DNA from: Clostridiales bacterium
GTDB taxonomy: Bacteria; Bacillota; Clostridia; Caldicoprobacterales; UBA3941
NCBI GenBank assembly: GCA_012522165.1
Contig: JAAYKZ010000086.1
Span: 1 to 5,653 of the forward strand
Length of the DNA: 5,653 nucleotides
Direction of reading: 5' to 3'
Both the position numbers and the translations under genes were made by a program. The notes under the pieces were generated by a model. That model searched no databases. It worked only from the letters and a program-made list of their open reading frames with translations, and was not told where the DNA came from. Shown here one piece after another: positions 1 to 4,638 of the stretch. Position 1 is the first letter of the stretch. Each line of letters opens with the position of its first letter.

Positions 1-47
1 ACTATTTGTTTCTTGAATGCTTCCTCGTATCGTTTGCCTCTTGCCAT
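1..47 (-). CDS. IS3-family transposase OrfA, N-terminal fragment (cut by window edge)
   Basis: Only the first 15 full codons and part of a sixteenth lie in the window; the gene runs leftward off position 1. The translation is MARGKRYEEAFKKQIV (the last residue follows from GTn). It matches the usual opening of the OrfA helix-turn-helix protein of IS3-family elements (HTH_Tnp_1 type, K-R-Y-x-E-x-F-K-K-x-I-V). In that family OrfA binds the terminal inverted repeats, and a -1 frameshift joins it to the DDE-type OrfB to make the active transposase. The ATG at 47-45 is preceded by a perfect GGGAGGA SD on the minus strand (54-60). Whether the rest of the element is intact cannot be seen. The family call rests on a short but characteristic stretch. 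Confidence 0.72.
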   Translation of the reverse strand, partial: MARGKRYEEAFKKQI

Positions 48-75
48 CTTAATTCCTCCCATGACATATATTCTT

Positions 76-106
76 ATTATATCATTGTTCGGAATTAAAT
101 TGTCCT
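76..106 (-). promoter_or_regulatory. Possible orfA promoter of the IS element
   Basis: On the minus strand there is a perfect TATAAT -10 box (+ strand ATTATA, 76-81). A partial -35, AGGACA (101-106, four of six), lies 19 bases away. Transcription would start near 69, just ahead of the orfA SD. The -10 is good; the -35 and spacing are weak. Confidence 0.35.
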
Positions 107-148
107 ATTTAGTGTAGCCTATCCATACCTTATTAATGGATTCTTGTA

Positions 149-229
149 ATGAACATTCATATAGCTACATCCTTTAGTATTGTTTTGCTATGCATCACAC
201 CCATGGTGCAAAGTTTTACTTTGCTTTGA
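149..229 (+). CDS. Candidate leader peptide ORF 1 (26 codons), ahead of the terminator
   Basis: ATG at 149 opens a 26-residue frame ending with TGA at 227-229, 28 bases before the stem of the 258-300 terminator. The product begins MNIHIATSFSIVLL and is hydrophobic. The F-S-I-V-L-L stretch loosely resembles the F-S-I-F-V-I arrest segment of the ErmC leader peptide. The order short ORF, terminator, resistance gene is that of ribosome-mediated transcription attenuation. Against this, the SD is weak (only GGA at 138-140) and no clear promoter was found. Chance open frames of this length are common in AT-rich DNA. Confidence 0.22.
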   Translation: MNIHIATSFSIVLLCITPMVQSFTLL

Positions 230-257
230 AAATTATAAATATATAACTTAGAAATGC

Positions 258-300
258 AAACTGTAGATGAACTGTTTGTTCATTTACAGTTTTTATTTTT
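258..300 (+). terminator. Strong intrinsic terminator or attenuator in the erm leader
   Basis: A 15-bp stem (258-272 with 278-292; one G-U pair at 266/284) closes a 5-base loop and runs straight into a T-rich tail, TTTTATTTTT (291-300). It is a textbook Rho-independent terminator on the + strand. No + strand gene precedes it in the window, since the IS reads the other way. It is therefore either an attenuator for erm or the remnant of a transcription unit removed by rearrangement. Confidence 0.8.
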
Positions 301-325
301 GGATATATCCCAATTTAACTCGCGA

Positions 326-373
326 ATGATAGCAAGGAGGTCGAGAGTATTTGTAATAATGCCAATACAATAA
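326..373 (+). CDS. Candidate macrolide-sensing leader peptide ORF 2 (15 codons)
   Basis: ATG at 326 encodes MIARRSRVFVIMPIQ, ending with TAA at 371-373, 71 bases before the erm ATG. Two segments resemble known macrolide-dependent arrest motifs: R5-S6-R7 fits the Arg/Lys-X-Arg/Lys pattern of ErmD-type leaders, and V8-F9-V10-I11 resembles I-F-V-I of the ErmC leader. Codons 352-357 (within the V-F-V-I codons) can pair with 412-417. The weakness is translation initiation: no SD precedes 326, the consensus SD at 334-340 lies inside the ORF, and the frame stays open upstream to an ATG at 254. The peptide is therefore a suggestive candidate, not a secure gene. Confidence 0.3.
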   Translation: MIARRSRVFVIMPIQ

Positions 374-414
374 TTTTATAAACACTCATTTTATATTGAG
401 TATGATTGTTCATT

Positions 415-460
415 ACACATGAATCCATATCAAGATAAAAAAGGATGGTGGATTCTGTGT
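415..460 (+). promoter_or_regulatory. Hairpin that can mask the erm initiation region
   Basis: GAATCCAT at 421-428 pairs with GTGGATTC at 448-455 (eight pairs, one G-U). After a small internal loop, ACAC at 415-418 pairs with GTGT at 457-460. This buries the GTG at 457 and leaves the A-rich SD region (435-445) in or beside the loop. Masking of the methyltransferase start by a hairpin is the hallmark of translational attenuation in ermC-type systems. The pairing is visible in the sequence; the function is inferred. Confidence 0.45.
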
Positions 461-1335
461 TAAATAAAGATATTAAGAAAAAATTAGAGAACTCACAAAA
501 CTTTCTATATAATGATAAATTGGTTGGTCAGCTAATAGAAAAAAGCAACATACAAAAAGAGGATACAGTAATAGAAATTGGACCAGGGAAAGGTATTATT
601 ACAAAACAATTGGCTAAAAAGTGTAGTAAGGTTTGTGCAATAGAGTACGATCCGTATCTATACAAAAAGCTTAATAAAATGTTTTATAATATAGAAAATG
701 TTGAGATTAGGCATGGTGACTTTTTAGAGTTTAGGTTGCCGGAAAAACGAAAATATAAGGTCTTTTCCAGTATTCCGTATAATATAACAGCAGCAATATT
801 ATCTAAGCTGACATCTTCATCTAATCCGCCTGAAGAAGCCTATCTTATAATTCAAGAAGAGGCAGCAAGAAAATATGCTGGAAACCCCTATAATAAAGAA
901 AGTATGCGTTCCTTACTTCTTAAGCCATATTTTGATTTGGAGATTATCTATAAACTAAAACCAACTGATTTTAAGCCTATACCTAGTGTCAATAGTGTAT
1001 TACTGCATATTAGCAAACGAAAGAAGGCGCTTATAAATAAAAACCAAGCTGATTTATATAGGGATTTTATTGCTTATATATTTAAAAGAAGTGGTAATAT
1101 GAGAGAAAGATGTAAATATATTTTTAGCCCCAAACAACTAAAGCGGCTTTCAAAGGAAGTTGGATTTAGCATGACTGATTGTCCTGCTTATATAACCTTT
1201 CAACAATGGCTCAAGGTTTTCCAGTATTATATTATTGGTGTGTCTGATGGAAAAAAAAGATTAGTGCATGGTTCGTATTCAAGATTACAAGATGAACAAA
1301 AGAAAATAGATAAGATTCATCGAAGTAGAAAATAA
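445..1335 (+). CDS. erm: Erm-family 23S rRNA (adenine-N6) methyltransferase, MLS-B resistance
   Basis: It transfers methyl groups from S-adenosylmethionine to the N6 of the 23S rRNA adenine equivalent to A2058, blocking macrolide, lincosamide and streptogramin B binding. The 296-residue product has the Erm/KsgA Rossmann methyltransferase layout: the N-terminal S-Q-N-F-L signature (17-21), SAM motif I E-I-G-P-G-K-G (44-50), an acidic residue E67 after strand 2, G-D-F-L-E-F (91-96), catalytic motif IV S-S-I-P-Y-N (108-113) and P-S-V-N-S-V-L (180-186). Serine in place of asparagine at position 109 also occurs in ErmB, so activity is plausible. S-Q-N-F-L and S-I-P-Y favour Erm over the housekeeping KsgA. 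A basic tail of about 30 residues (K270-K296, containing K-I-H-R-S-R) extends past the folded core. The start is uncertain: ATG 445 abuts its only purine run, whereas GTG 457 has AAGGA (441-445) 11 bases upstream and gives a start (LNKDIKKK) closer to typical Erm proteins. No terminator follows before the next gene. The subclass cannot be named. Confidence 0.9.
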   Translation: MVDSVLNKDIKKKLENSQNFLYNDKLVGQLIEKSNIQKEDTVIEIGPGKGIITKQLAKKCSKVCAIEYDPYLYKKLNKMFYNIENVEIRHGDFLEFRLPEKRKYKVFSSIPYNITAAILSKLTSSSNPPEEAYLIIQEEAARKYAGNPYNKESMRSLLLKPYFDLEIIYKLKPTDFKPIPSVNSVLLHISKRKKALINKNQADLYRDFIAYIFKRSGNMRERCKYIFSPKQLKRLSKEVGFSMTDCPAYITFQQWLKVFQYYIIGVSDGKKRLVHGSYSRLQDEQKKIDKIHRSRK

Positions 1336-1424
1336 AGTTTTATCAAGGTTAATGAAATAAGGTATACGGAGATGAAATTTTAGGAATAAGGGAAAATAAA
1401 TAAAAATAGCCGTATGATATATGG

Positions 1425-1453
1425 ATGAAAATTATGAAGTATCTGTATATAAT
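1425..1453 (+). promoter_or_regulatory. Probable sigma-A promoter of the AIM24-family gene
   Basis: A perfect TATAAT -10 (1448-1453) lies 17 bases after ATGAAA (1425-1430, four of six matches to TTGACA). Transcription would begin near 1460, about 30 bases ahead of the start codon. Spacing is ideal and the -35 is moderate. Confidence 0.5.
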
Positions 1454-1488
1454 ATATTATATTTAAATAAAGAGAAGGGGATGGACAT

Positions 1489-2250
1489 ATGTTTAAAATA
1501 AGGAATTTTGAAGATAATGACAATGTAAGAGTTGTGGAAGAGTTAGGAGCTTTTAAGGTAATAGAATATAAGAGAGACTTAAGTGTAAACCATTCCACAG
1601 TTCAAAGTGCTTATTATGCTTCTCGAATGAATGTTAGAAGGAGACAATTAGTTTGCGATGTAAGTCTTTCAAACATTACAGTTCAGGCAGGAGCTATGCA
1701 GTGGATGGTTGGTGATGTTAAAGCTACTACAGGACTTAAAGGGTTAGGGGATCTTATAAAAAAATCCTTTAGAGGCTCTGTTACAAAAGAATCTGCCATA
1801 AAGCCTGAATACACAGGATCGGGTATCCTTGTATTAGAGCCAACATATAAGCATATTCTGCTGATTGATGTTGATAAATGGAATGGTTCCATAGTAGTTG
1901 AAGATGGTTTGTTTTTAGCTTGTGAATCAGAACTACAGCACAAGGCCGTTATGAGATCTAATCTTTCCTCTGCTACATTAGGTGGAGAGGGTCTTTTTAA
2001 TCTTGGGCTTTTTGGTCATGGAGTTGTTGCTCTTGAATCTTATGTGCCTAGAGAGGAATTAATAGAGGTAGAGTTGGTTAATGATGAGTTAAAAATTGAT
2101 GGAAATATGGCTATTGCCTGGTCTGGTAGTTTAAAATTTACAGTAGAAAGATCAGGAAAAACCCTTATAGGTTCAGCTGCTTCAGGAGAAGGGCTTGTTA
2201 ATGTATATCGTGGAACAGGAAAGGTTTTAATGGTACCAGTTATCCAATAA
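1489..2250 (+). CDS. AIM24 family protein (TIGR00266/DUF124 type)
   Basis: The 253-residue protein belongs to the AIM24 family, named after a yeast mitochondrial protein. Bacterial members are small soluble beta-rich proteins of unsettled function, so no reaction is assigned. Family features visible are A-G-A-M-Q-W-M-V-G-D-V (67-77), glycine-rich turns G-G-E-G-L-F (165-170), and the diagnostic C-terminal stretch GEGLVNVYRGTGKVLMVP (233-250). There is no signal peptide or membrane segment, which suggests a cytoplasmic location. The ATG at 1489 is preceded by GAAGGGG (1474-1480) at 8 bases, a good SD. It stands 153 bases after erm with its own promoter and terminator, so it is probably a separate unit, although read-through from erm is possible because no terminator lies between them. 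Length is close to that usual for bacterial members. Confidence 0.85.
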   Translation: MFKIRNFEDNDNVRVVEELGAFKVIEYKRDLSVNHSTVQSAYYASRMNVRRRQLVCDVSLSNITVQAGAMQWMVGDVKATTGLKGLGDLIKKSFRGSVTKESAIKPEYTGSGILVLEPTYKHILLIDVDKWNGSIVVEDGLFLACESELQHKAVMRSNLSSATLGGEGLFNLGLFGHGVVALESYVPREELIEVELVNDELKIDGNMAIAWSGSLKFTVERSGKTLIGSAASGEGLVNVYRGTGKVLMVPVIQ

Positions 2251-2321
2251 AAAGGTATAGTCTATATAGATTGCATATTGCCAAGCTGTACATTGCATAT
2301 TTCTAAAGTAAACATAGGTTA

Positions 2322-2362
2322 AAAAGAGCTTTCTAGGTAATAGGGGAGGCTCTTTTCTTTTT
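2322..2362 (+). terminator. Intrinsic terminator after the AIM24-family gene
   Basis: AAAAGAGC (2322-2329) pairs with GCTCTTTT (2349-2356). The stem extends inward by five more pairs, three of them G-U, to a loop of about nine bases. The tail CTTTTT follows directly. It closes the single-gene unit. Confidence 0.82.
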
Positions 2363-2555
2363 ATTTATGAAATTAAATTGAGTTGTGTTAAGGAGTAAGG
2401 GTAGTAAGACTTTACTTATATGTACTCTGATTATTTTTATTTGTTATAGTGTTATTAACTACTTTTGATGAGAAGATTTGTAATAAGGTTTGATATTGCT
2501 ATTTATTTCATGTATATTGAGCTTGACGGCGGTTTGAAAAATGCTCAAGAATTAG

Positions 2556-2584
2556 TGTAACAAAACTGGTAAATATGATACTAA
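2556..2584 (+). promoter_or_regulatory. Probable ECF-sigma (autoregulatory) promoter of the sigma operon
   Basis: TGTAAC (2556-2561) followed after exactly 16 bases by ATACTAA (2578-2584) matches the general AAC-type -35, short spacer and C-T-A-A-like -10 layout of ECF-dependent promoters. It lies 20 bases ahead of the sigma gene start codon. ECF operons very often activate themselves, which supports this reading. The -10 lacks the more typical CGTC core, so the match is partial. Confidence 0.45.
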
Positions 2585-2604
2585 TATTATGAAAGGGGGA
2601 TTTT

Positions 2605-3105
2605 ATGCTTTGTATAAAAGACATCTATGAGAAGCATAAGCAAGATGTGTACGCATATCTTGTTAGTCTTACCCATAATCCCACCCTTTCTGAAGATTTA
2701 GTATCAGAAACATTTTTGGCTGCAATCAAATCCATACATAATTTTAAAGGGAACTCTGACATTAAGACTTGGTTATTTTCTATTGCACGAATCAAATGGT
2801 ATGGGTATTTACGAAAAAAGAAAAATACTATCAGTTTCGATTGTTTGGCTAGAGAGTATTTGAGCCAGGGAGAAGAACTTGAAAAGTCTATTATAAATAA
2901 AACTATGGTAAATAAAATCATGATGCTATTAGAGAATGAAGATGATATAAAAAGAGGGATAGTGCTTATGAGAATTCAAGGTTATTCCTTTTATGAAATA
3001 GCTATGAAATATAATATATCAGAAAGTTCAGCTAGGGTAATAGATTTTCGTACAAAGAAAAAAATCAGGGCAATATTAGAAAAGGAGGGTTTAAGCAATG
3101 ACTAA
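2605..3105 (+). CDS. ECF-type RNA polymerase sigma factor (sigma-70 family)
   Basis: The 166-residue protein has only regions 2 and 4, at a length normal for ECF sigma factors. Region 2 covers about residues 8-72: L-S-E-D-L-V-S-E-T-F-L-A-A (28-40) is the core-binding helix, and F-K-G-N-S-D-I-K-T-W-L-F-S-I-A-R (47-62) is the -10 recognition segment. Region 4 covers about 101-160, with the helix-turn-helix G-Y-S-F-Y-E-I-A-M-K-Y-N-I-S-E-S-S-A-R-V (126-145) for the -35. It would direct core polymerase to a small envelope- or stress-responsive regulon once freed from its anti-sigma factor. ATG 2605 follows AAAGGGGG (2592-2599) by five bases. The stop overlaps the anti-sigma start by 8 bases, so translation is coupled. 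The subgroup cannot be assigned by eye. Confidence 0.93.
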   Translation: MLCIKDIYEKHKQDVYAYLVSLTHNPTLSEDLVSETFLAAIKSIHNFKGNSDIKTWLFSIARIKWYGYLRKKKNTISFDCLAREYLSQGEELEKSIINKTMVNKIMMLLENEDDIKRGIVLMRIQGYSFYEIAMKYNISESSARVIDFRTKKKIRAILEKEGLSND

Positions 3106-3652
3106 AATTTCTTGCCAGGTGTGTCTTGATTTAATGCCATTGGTAAAAGACAACGTTGCAAGCCAAGAGAGTAGAAAATTGGTATTAGAACACATTCGTG
3201 AATGCCAATGCTGCAGAAATGAATATGAAAATGGCAATGATACCCTTCCAGAAATGAATGATAAACGAGTGATTCAAAAAGTTAAAAAGCGACTATATTT
3301 TGCAGCACTTGCAACCGTTATTATTGGTACCTTAATTGGTATTGGCCTTTCCGAAGGTCCAGGAATGTTCTATAACATTATTATTTTTCCTCTTGTTGGA
3401 GGAATTGCTTATTTTGTGTTAGATAAAAAATCATTCTACTTTCCCATTGTTCTTTTTAGCCTTACGTATATTTGGACTTTAATTAATTTTATTATTGATA
3501 GCTCTTACACTATTGATAGCGTCTTTAACTTGTTGTCTGCTCCTGTATTTTTGAGCTGTATCTATAGTGGACTGGTTTTATTTGGTATCGTCATTGCATT
3601 TTTACTCAAATTTGCATTTAGAAAAGAGGTAGATTATGAAAAAGATAATTAA
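3098..3652 (+). CDS. Membrane anti-sigma factor with N-terminal zinc finger
   Basis: The 184-residue protein is the cognate inhibitor of the preceding sigma factor by position and architecture. The cytoplasmic N-terminus has a zinc-finger anti-sigma (ZAS, zf-HC2-like) motif: H32-x3-C36-x2-C39, with C6 and C9 upstream as further candidate ligands and an extra C38. Hydrophobic segments near 66-84, 90-107, 114-133 and 147-172 predict four transmembrane helices. The family binds its sigma factor through the N-terminal domain and releases it on an envelope or redox signal. The start at 3098 has a near-perfect SD, AAAGGAGGG (3081-3089), inside the sigma gene. Its 3' end overlaps the next gene by 17 bases. 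The cysteine-rich finger makes redox sensing possible, but that is not shown. Confidence 0.85.
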   Translation: MTKISCQVCLDLMPLVKDNVASQESRKLVLEHIRECQCCRNEYENGNDTLPEMNDKRVIQKVKKRLYFAALATVIIGTLIGIGLSEGPGMFYNIIIFPLVGGIAYFVLDKKSFYFPIVLFSLTYIWTLINFIIDSSYTIDSVFNLLSAPVFLSCIYSGLVLFGIVIAFLLKFAFRKEVDYEKDN

Positions 3653-4463
3653 AATCATTGCTGGAATAACAGCAATTATATTAATTGGCATATTGCTTTT
3701 TGTTGCCAATGGCATGGTTGGAAATCCTGTTTCAAAGACCCTTGCCAAACAAAGTGCATCAAAATATATCCAAAAAAATTACCCCAATTTGGATTTGAAG
3801 ATTGAAAAGGTTAATTATAGTTTTAAGACCGGCTCTTATTATGCTTTGGTTAAATCCCAGACTAGTATTGATACTCACTTTGGTTTAGATATTTCTATGA
3901 CAGGTAAAATTCTTTATGATTCATATGAAAGCCATGTTTTAAGCGGTTGGAATACTTGGCAACGTATAGATTCGGAATACCGCACAATGGTGGACAAAGT
4001 ACTTACTTCTCCTGATTTTCCATATGATAGCCATATTGATTTTGGTTCTATAGAAATTAAAGAAGCTGATAGGGAAATTGGCCCCATTAGGCCAGGTTAT
4101 GGGCTGGTTTTAGAGGATTTAGAACTTGATAAGGATTATGATGTTAAAGAGCTAGCAAAAACAGCAGGGCATATTACTATTTATATAGAAAGCGAAGAAG
4201 TTACCATAAAAAAGGCAAGTGAAATTTTAATGAATCTTAAAGAGATTTTTGATAAAGCAGATATTCCTTTTTATGCTATAAGTTTTGTATTGGAAAAACC
4301 ACGCAAGGAAGACGGTTCTCCTAATGAAGACAGAGAAGAGATTGGGGTAAATCATTTCTTATATAGTGATATTTATGAAGAAGGTTTGGAAGAGAGAGTT
4401 ACAAAAGCATATATGGAGCTTAAAGAATATTACGAAAAAGAAGATGCTAAATATAATGAATGA
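3636..4463 (+). CDS. Membrane-anchored YfjL-like protein, third gene of the sigma operon
   Basis: The 275-residue protein has a basic start (MKKIIK), one hydrophobic helix (about 5-25) and a long hydrophilic remainder. This suggests an uncleaved signal anchor with the rest outside the membrane. The stretch G-N-P-V-S-K-x-x-A-K (29-38) followed by Y-I-Q-K-N-Y-P (44-50) is like the N-terminus of Bacillus YfjL-like proteins, some of which sit near ECF sigma genes. This comes from memory of the family and is not a computed match. No catalytic motif, cysteine or lipobox is visible. The acidic C-terminus (about 246-275) is probably helical. Start ATG 3636 follows AAGAGGT (3624-3630). The 17-base overlap with the anti-sigma gene implies coupled translation. 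It may sense a signal, modulate the anti-sigma factor, or act as an envelope effector. Confidence 0.7.
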   Translation: MKKIIKIIAGITAIILIGILLFVANGMVGNPVSKTLAKQSASKYIQKNYPNLDLKIEKVNYSFKTGSYYALVKSQTSIDTHFGLDISMTGKILYDSYESHVLSGWNTWQRIDSEYRTMVDKVLTSPDFPYDSHIDFGSIEIKEADREIGPIRPGYGLVLEDLELDKDYDVKELAKTAGHITIYIESEEVTIKKASEILMNLKEIFDKADIPFYAISFVLEKPRKEDGSPNEDREEIGVNHFLYSDIYEEGLEERVTKAYMELKEYYEKEDAKYNE

Positions 4464-4576
4464 AACTGATATGAAATTTTGCAAATATAGATGTATGATT
4501 AACTTATAGAAGTTTTGTAGCATTAATCTTATAAGACTATGAAAGCTTTAGCATCTCTTAAAACAAATCTGGAGCT

Positions 4577-4628
4577 AAAAAAGCCATATACCATAGTATA
4601 AAATCCATGGTATATGGCATTATTTTTG
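4577..4628. terminator. Bidirectional terminator between the sigma operon and the lacI-type gene
   Basis: A perfect 12-bp stem, GCCATATACCAT (4583-4594) with ATGGTATATGGC (4607-4618), closes a 12-base loop. The right flank, ATTATTTTTGTTT, serves the + strand. The left flank, CTAAAAAA, reads as a T6 run on the minus strand. It therefore can end both converging transcripts. Confidence 0.88.
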
Positions 4629-4638
4629 TTTGGCTTAT

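Larger units (their letters stand above)
1..116 (-). mobile_element. Left end of an IS3-family insertion sequence (outer boundary approximate)
   Basis: The element is defined by the OrfA start at 47. Reading the minus strand outward, the stretch TACACTAAATAGGACAATTT (116 down to 97) has the look and position of an IS3-family terminal inverted repeat, about 70 bases upstream of orfA. The exact tip and any 3-4 bp target duplication cannot be fixed because the other end lies outside the window. The boundary is an inference. Confidence 0.5.
118..444 (+). promoter_or_regulatory. Structured leader region upstream of erm
   Basis: These 327 bases lie between the divergent IS end and erm and hold no ordinary gene. 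Visible structures are: competing small hairpins at 191-210 (TGCATCA/TGGTGCA) and 208-224 (GCAAAG/CTTTGC); an intrinsic terminator at 258-300; a consensus SD, AAGGAGG, at 334-340 with no long ORF behind it; a small hairpin ACTCA/TGAGT at 384-401; and an imperfect long inverted repeat between 136-155 and 407-428. Several short ORFs occur. I could not identify a convincing sigma-A promoter for erm. Inducible erm genes are commonly controlled by leader-peptide attenuation, translational for ermC and transcriptional for ermK, so a role as a regulatory leader is likely but inferred. Confidence 0.5.
2251..2604. other. Intergenic stretch between the AIM24-family gene and the sigma operon
   Basis: These 354 bases hold the terminator at 2322-2362 and the ECF-type promoter near 2556-2584. 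Two copies of ATTGCATATT (2270-2279 and 2292-2301) sit 22 bases apart just after the AIM24-family stop. A TTGAGC/GCTCAA inverted repeat (2517-2522 and 2543-2548, 20-base loop) lies just upstream of the ECF-type promoter. Between about 2365 and 2515 I see no convincing ORF, RNA gene or promoter. Confidence 0.5.

Noticed and set aside
184..224. Neighbouring small hairpins considered as CRISPR-like or riboswitch repeats
   Set aside because: There are only two short overlapping stems with no repeated unit, and no known riboswitch core was recognised.
254..373. 39-codon + strand frame running through the terminator hairpin
   Set aside because: It has no SD before ATG 254, and its 5' half is the terminator stem and U-tail, so an open frame there is probably incidental. 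Only the 326-373 part was kept as a candidate.
445..1335. Housekeeping KsgA/RsmA (16S dimethyltransferase) as identity of the methyltransferase
   Set aside because: S-Q-N-F-L, S-S-I-P-Y in motif IV, the basic tail and the structured leader fit Erm better. KsgA has an N-L-P-Y type motif IV and usually sits among housekeeping genes.
1380..1598. Minus-strand 72-codon ORF over the AIM24-family promoter and start
   Set aside because: It is antisense to a well-supported gene and its promoter. The product is a low-complexity serine/leucine/isoleucine-rich sequence with no recognisable domain.
1683..1943. Minus-strand 86-codon ORF inside the AIM24-family gene
   Set aside because: It lies wholly antisense to a conserved coding frame and its product resembles no family I know.
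2397..2420. AGTAA/TTACT inverted repeat as a terminator or operator
   Set aside because: A five-pair AT-rich stem with no T-tail is expected by chance here.
2625..2921. Minus-strand 98-codon ORF inside the sigma factor gene
   Set aside because: It is antisense to the clear sigma region 2 coding sequence; the phenylalanine and serine runs are mirror effects of lysine- and glutamate-rich codons.
4529..4560. Palindromes CTTATAAG and AAAGCTTT after the sigma operon as operator sites
   Set aside because: They are eight-base AT-rich palindromes without a neighbouring promoter, lying between convergent genes.
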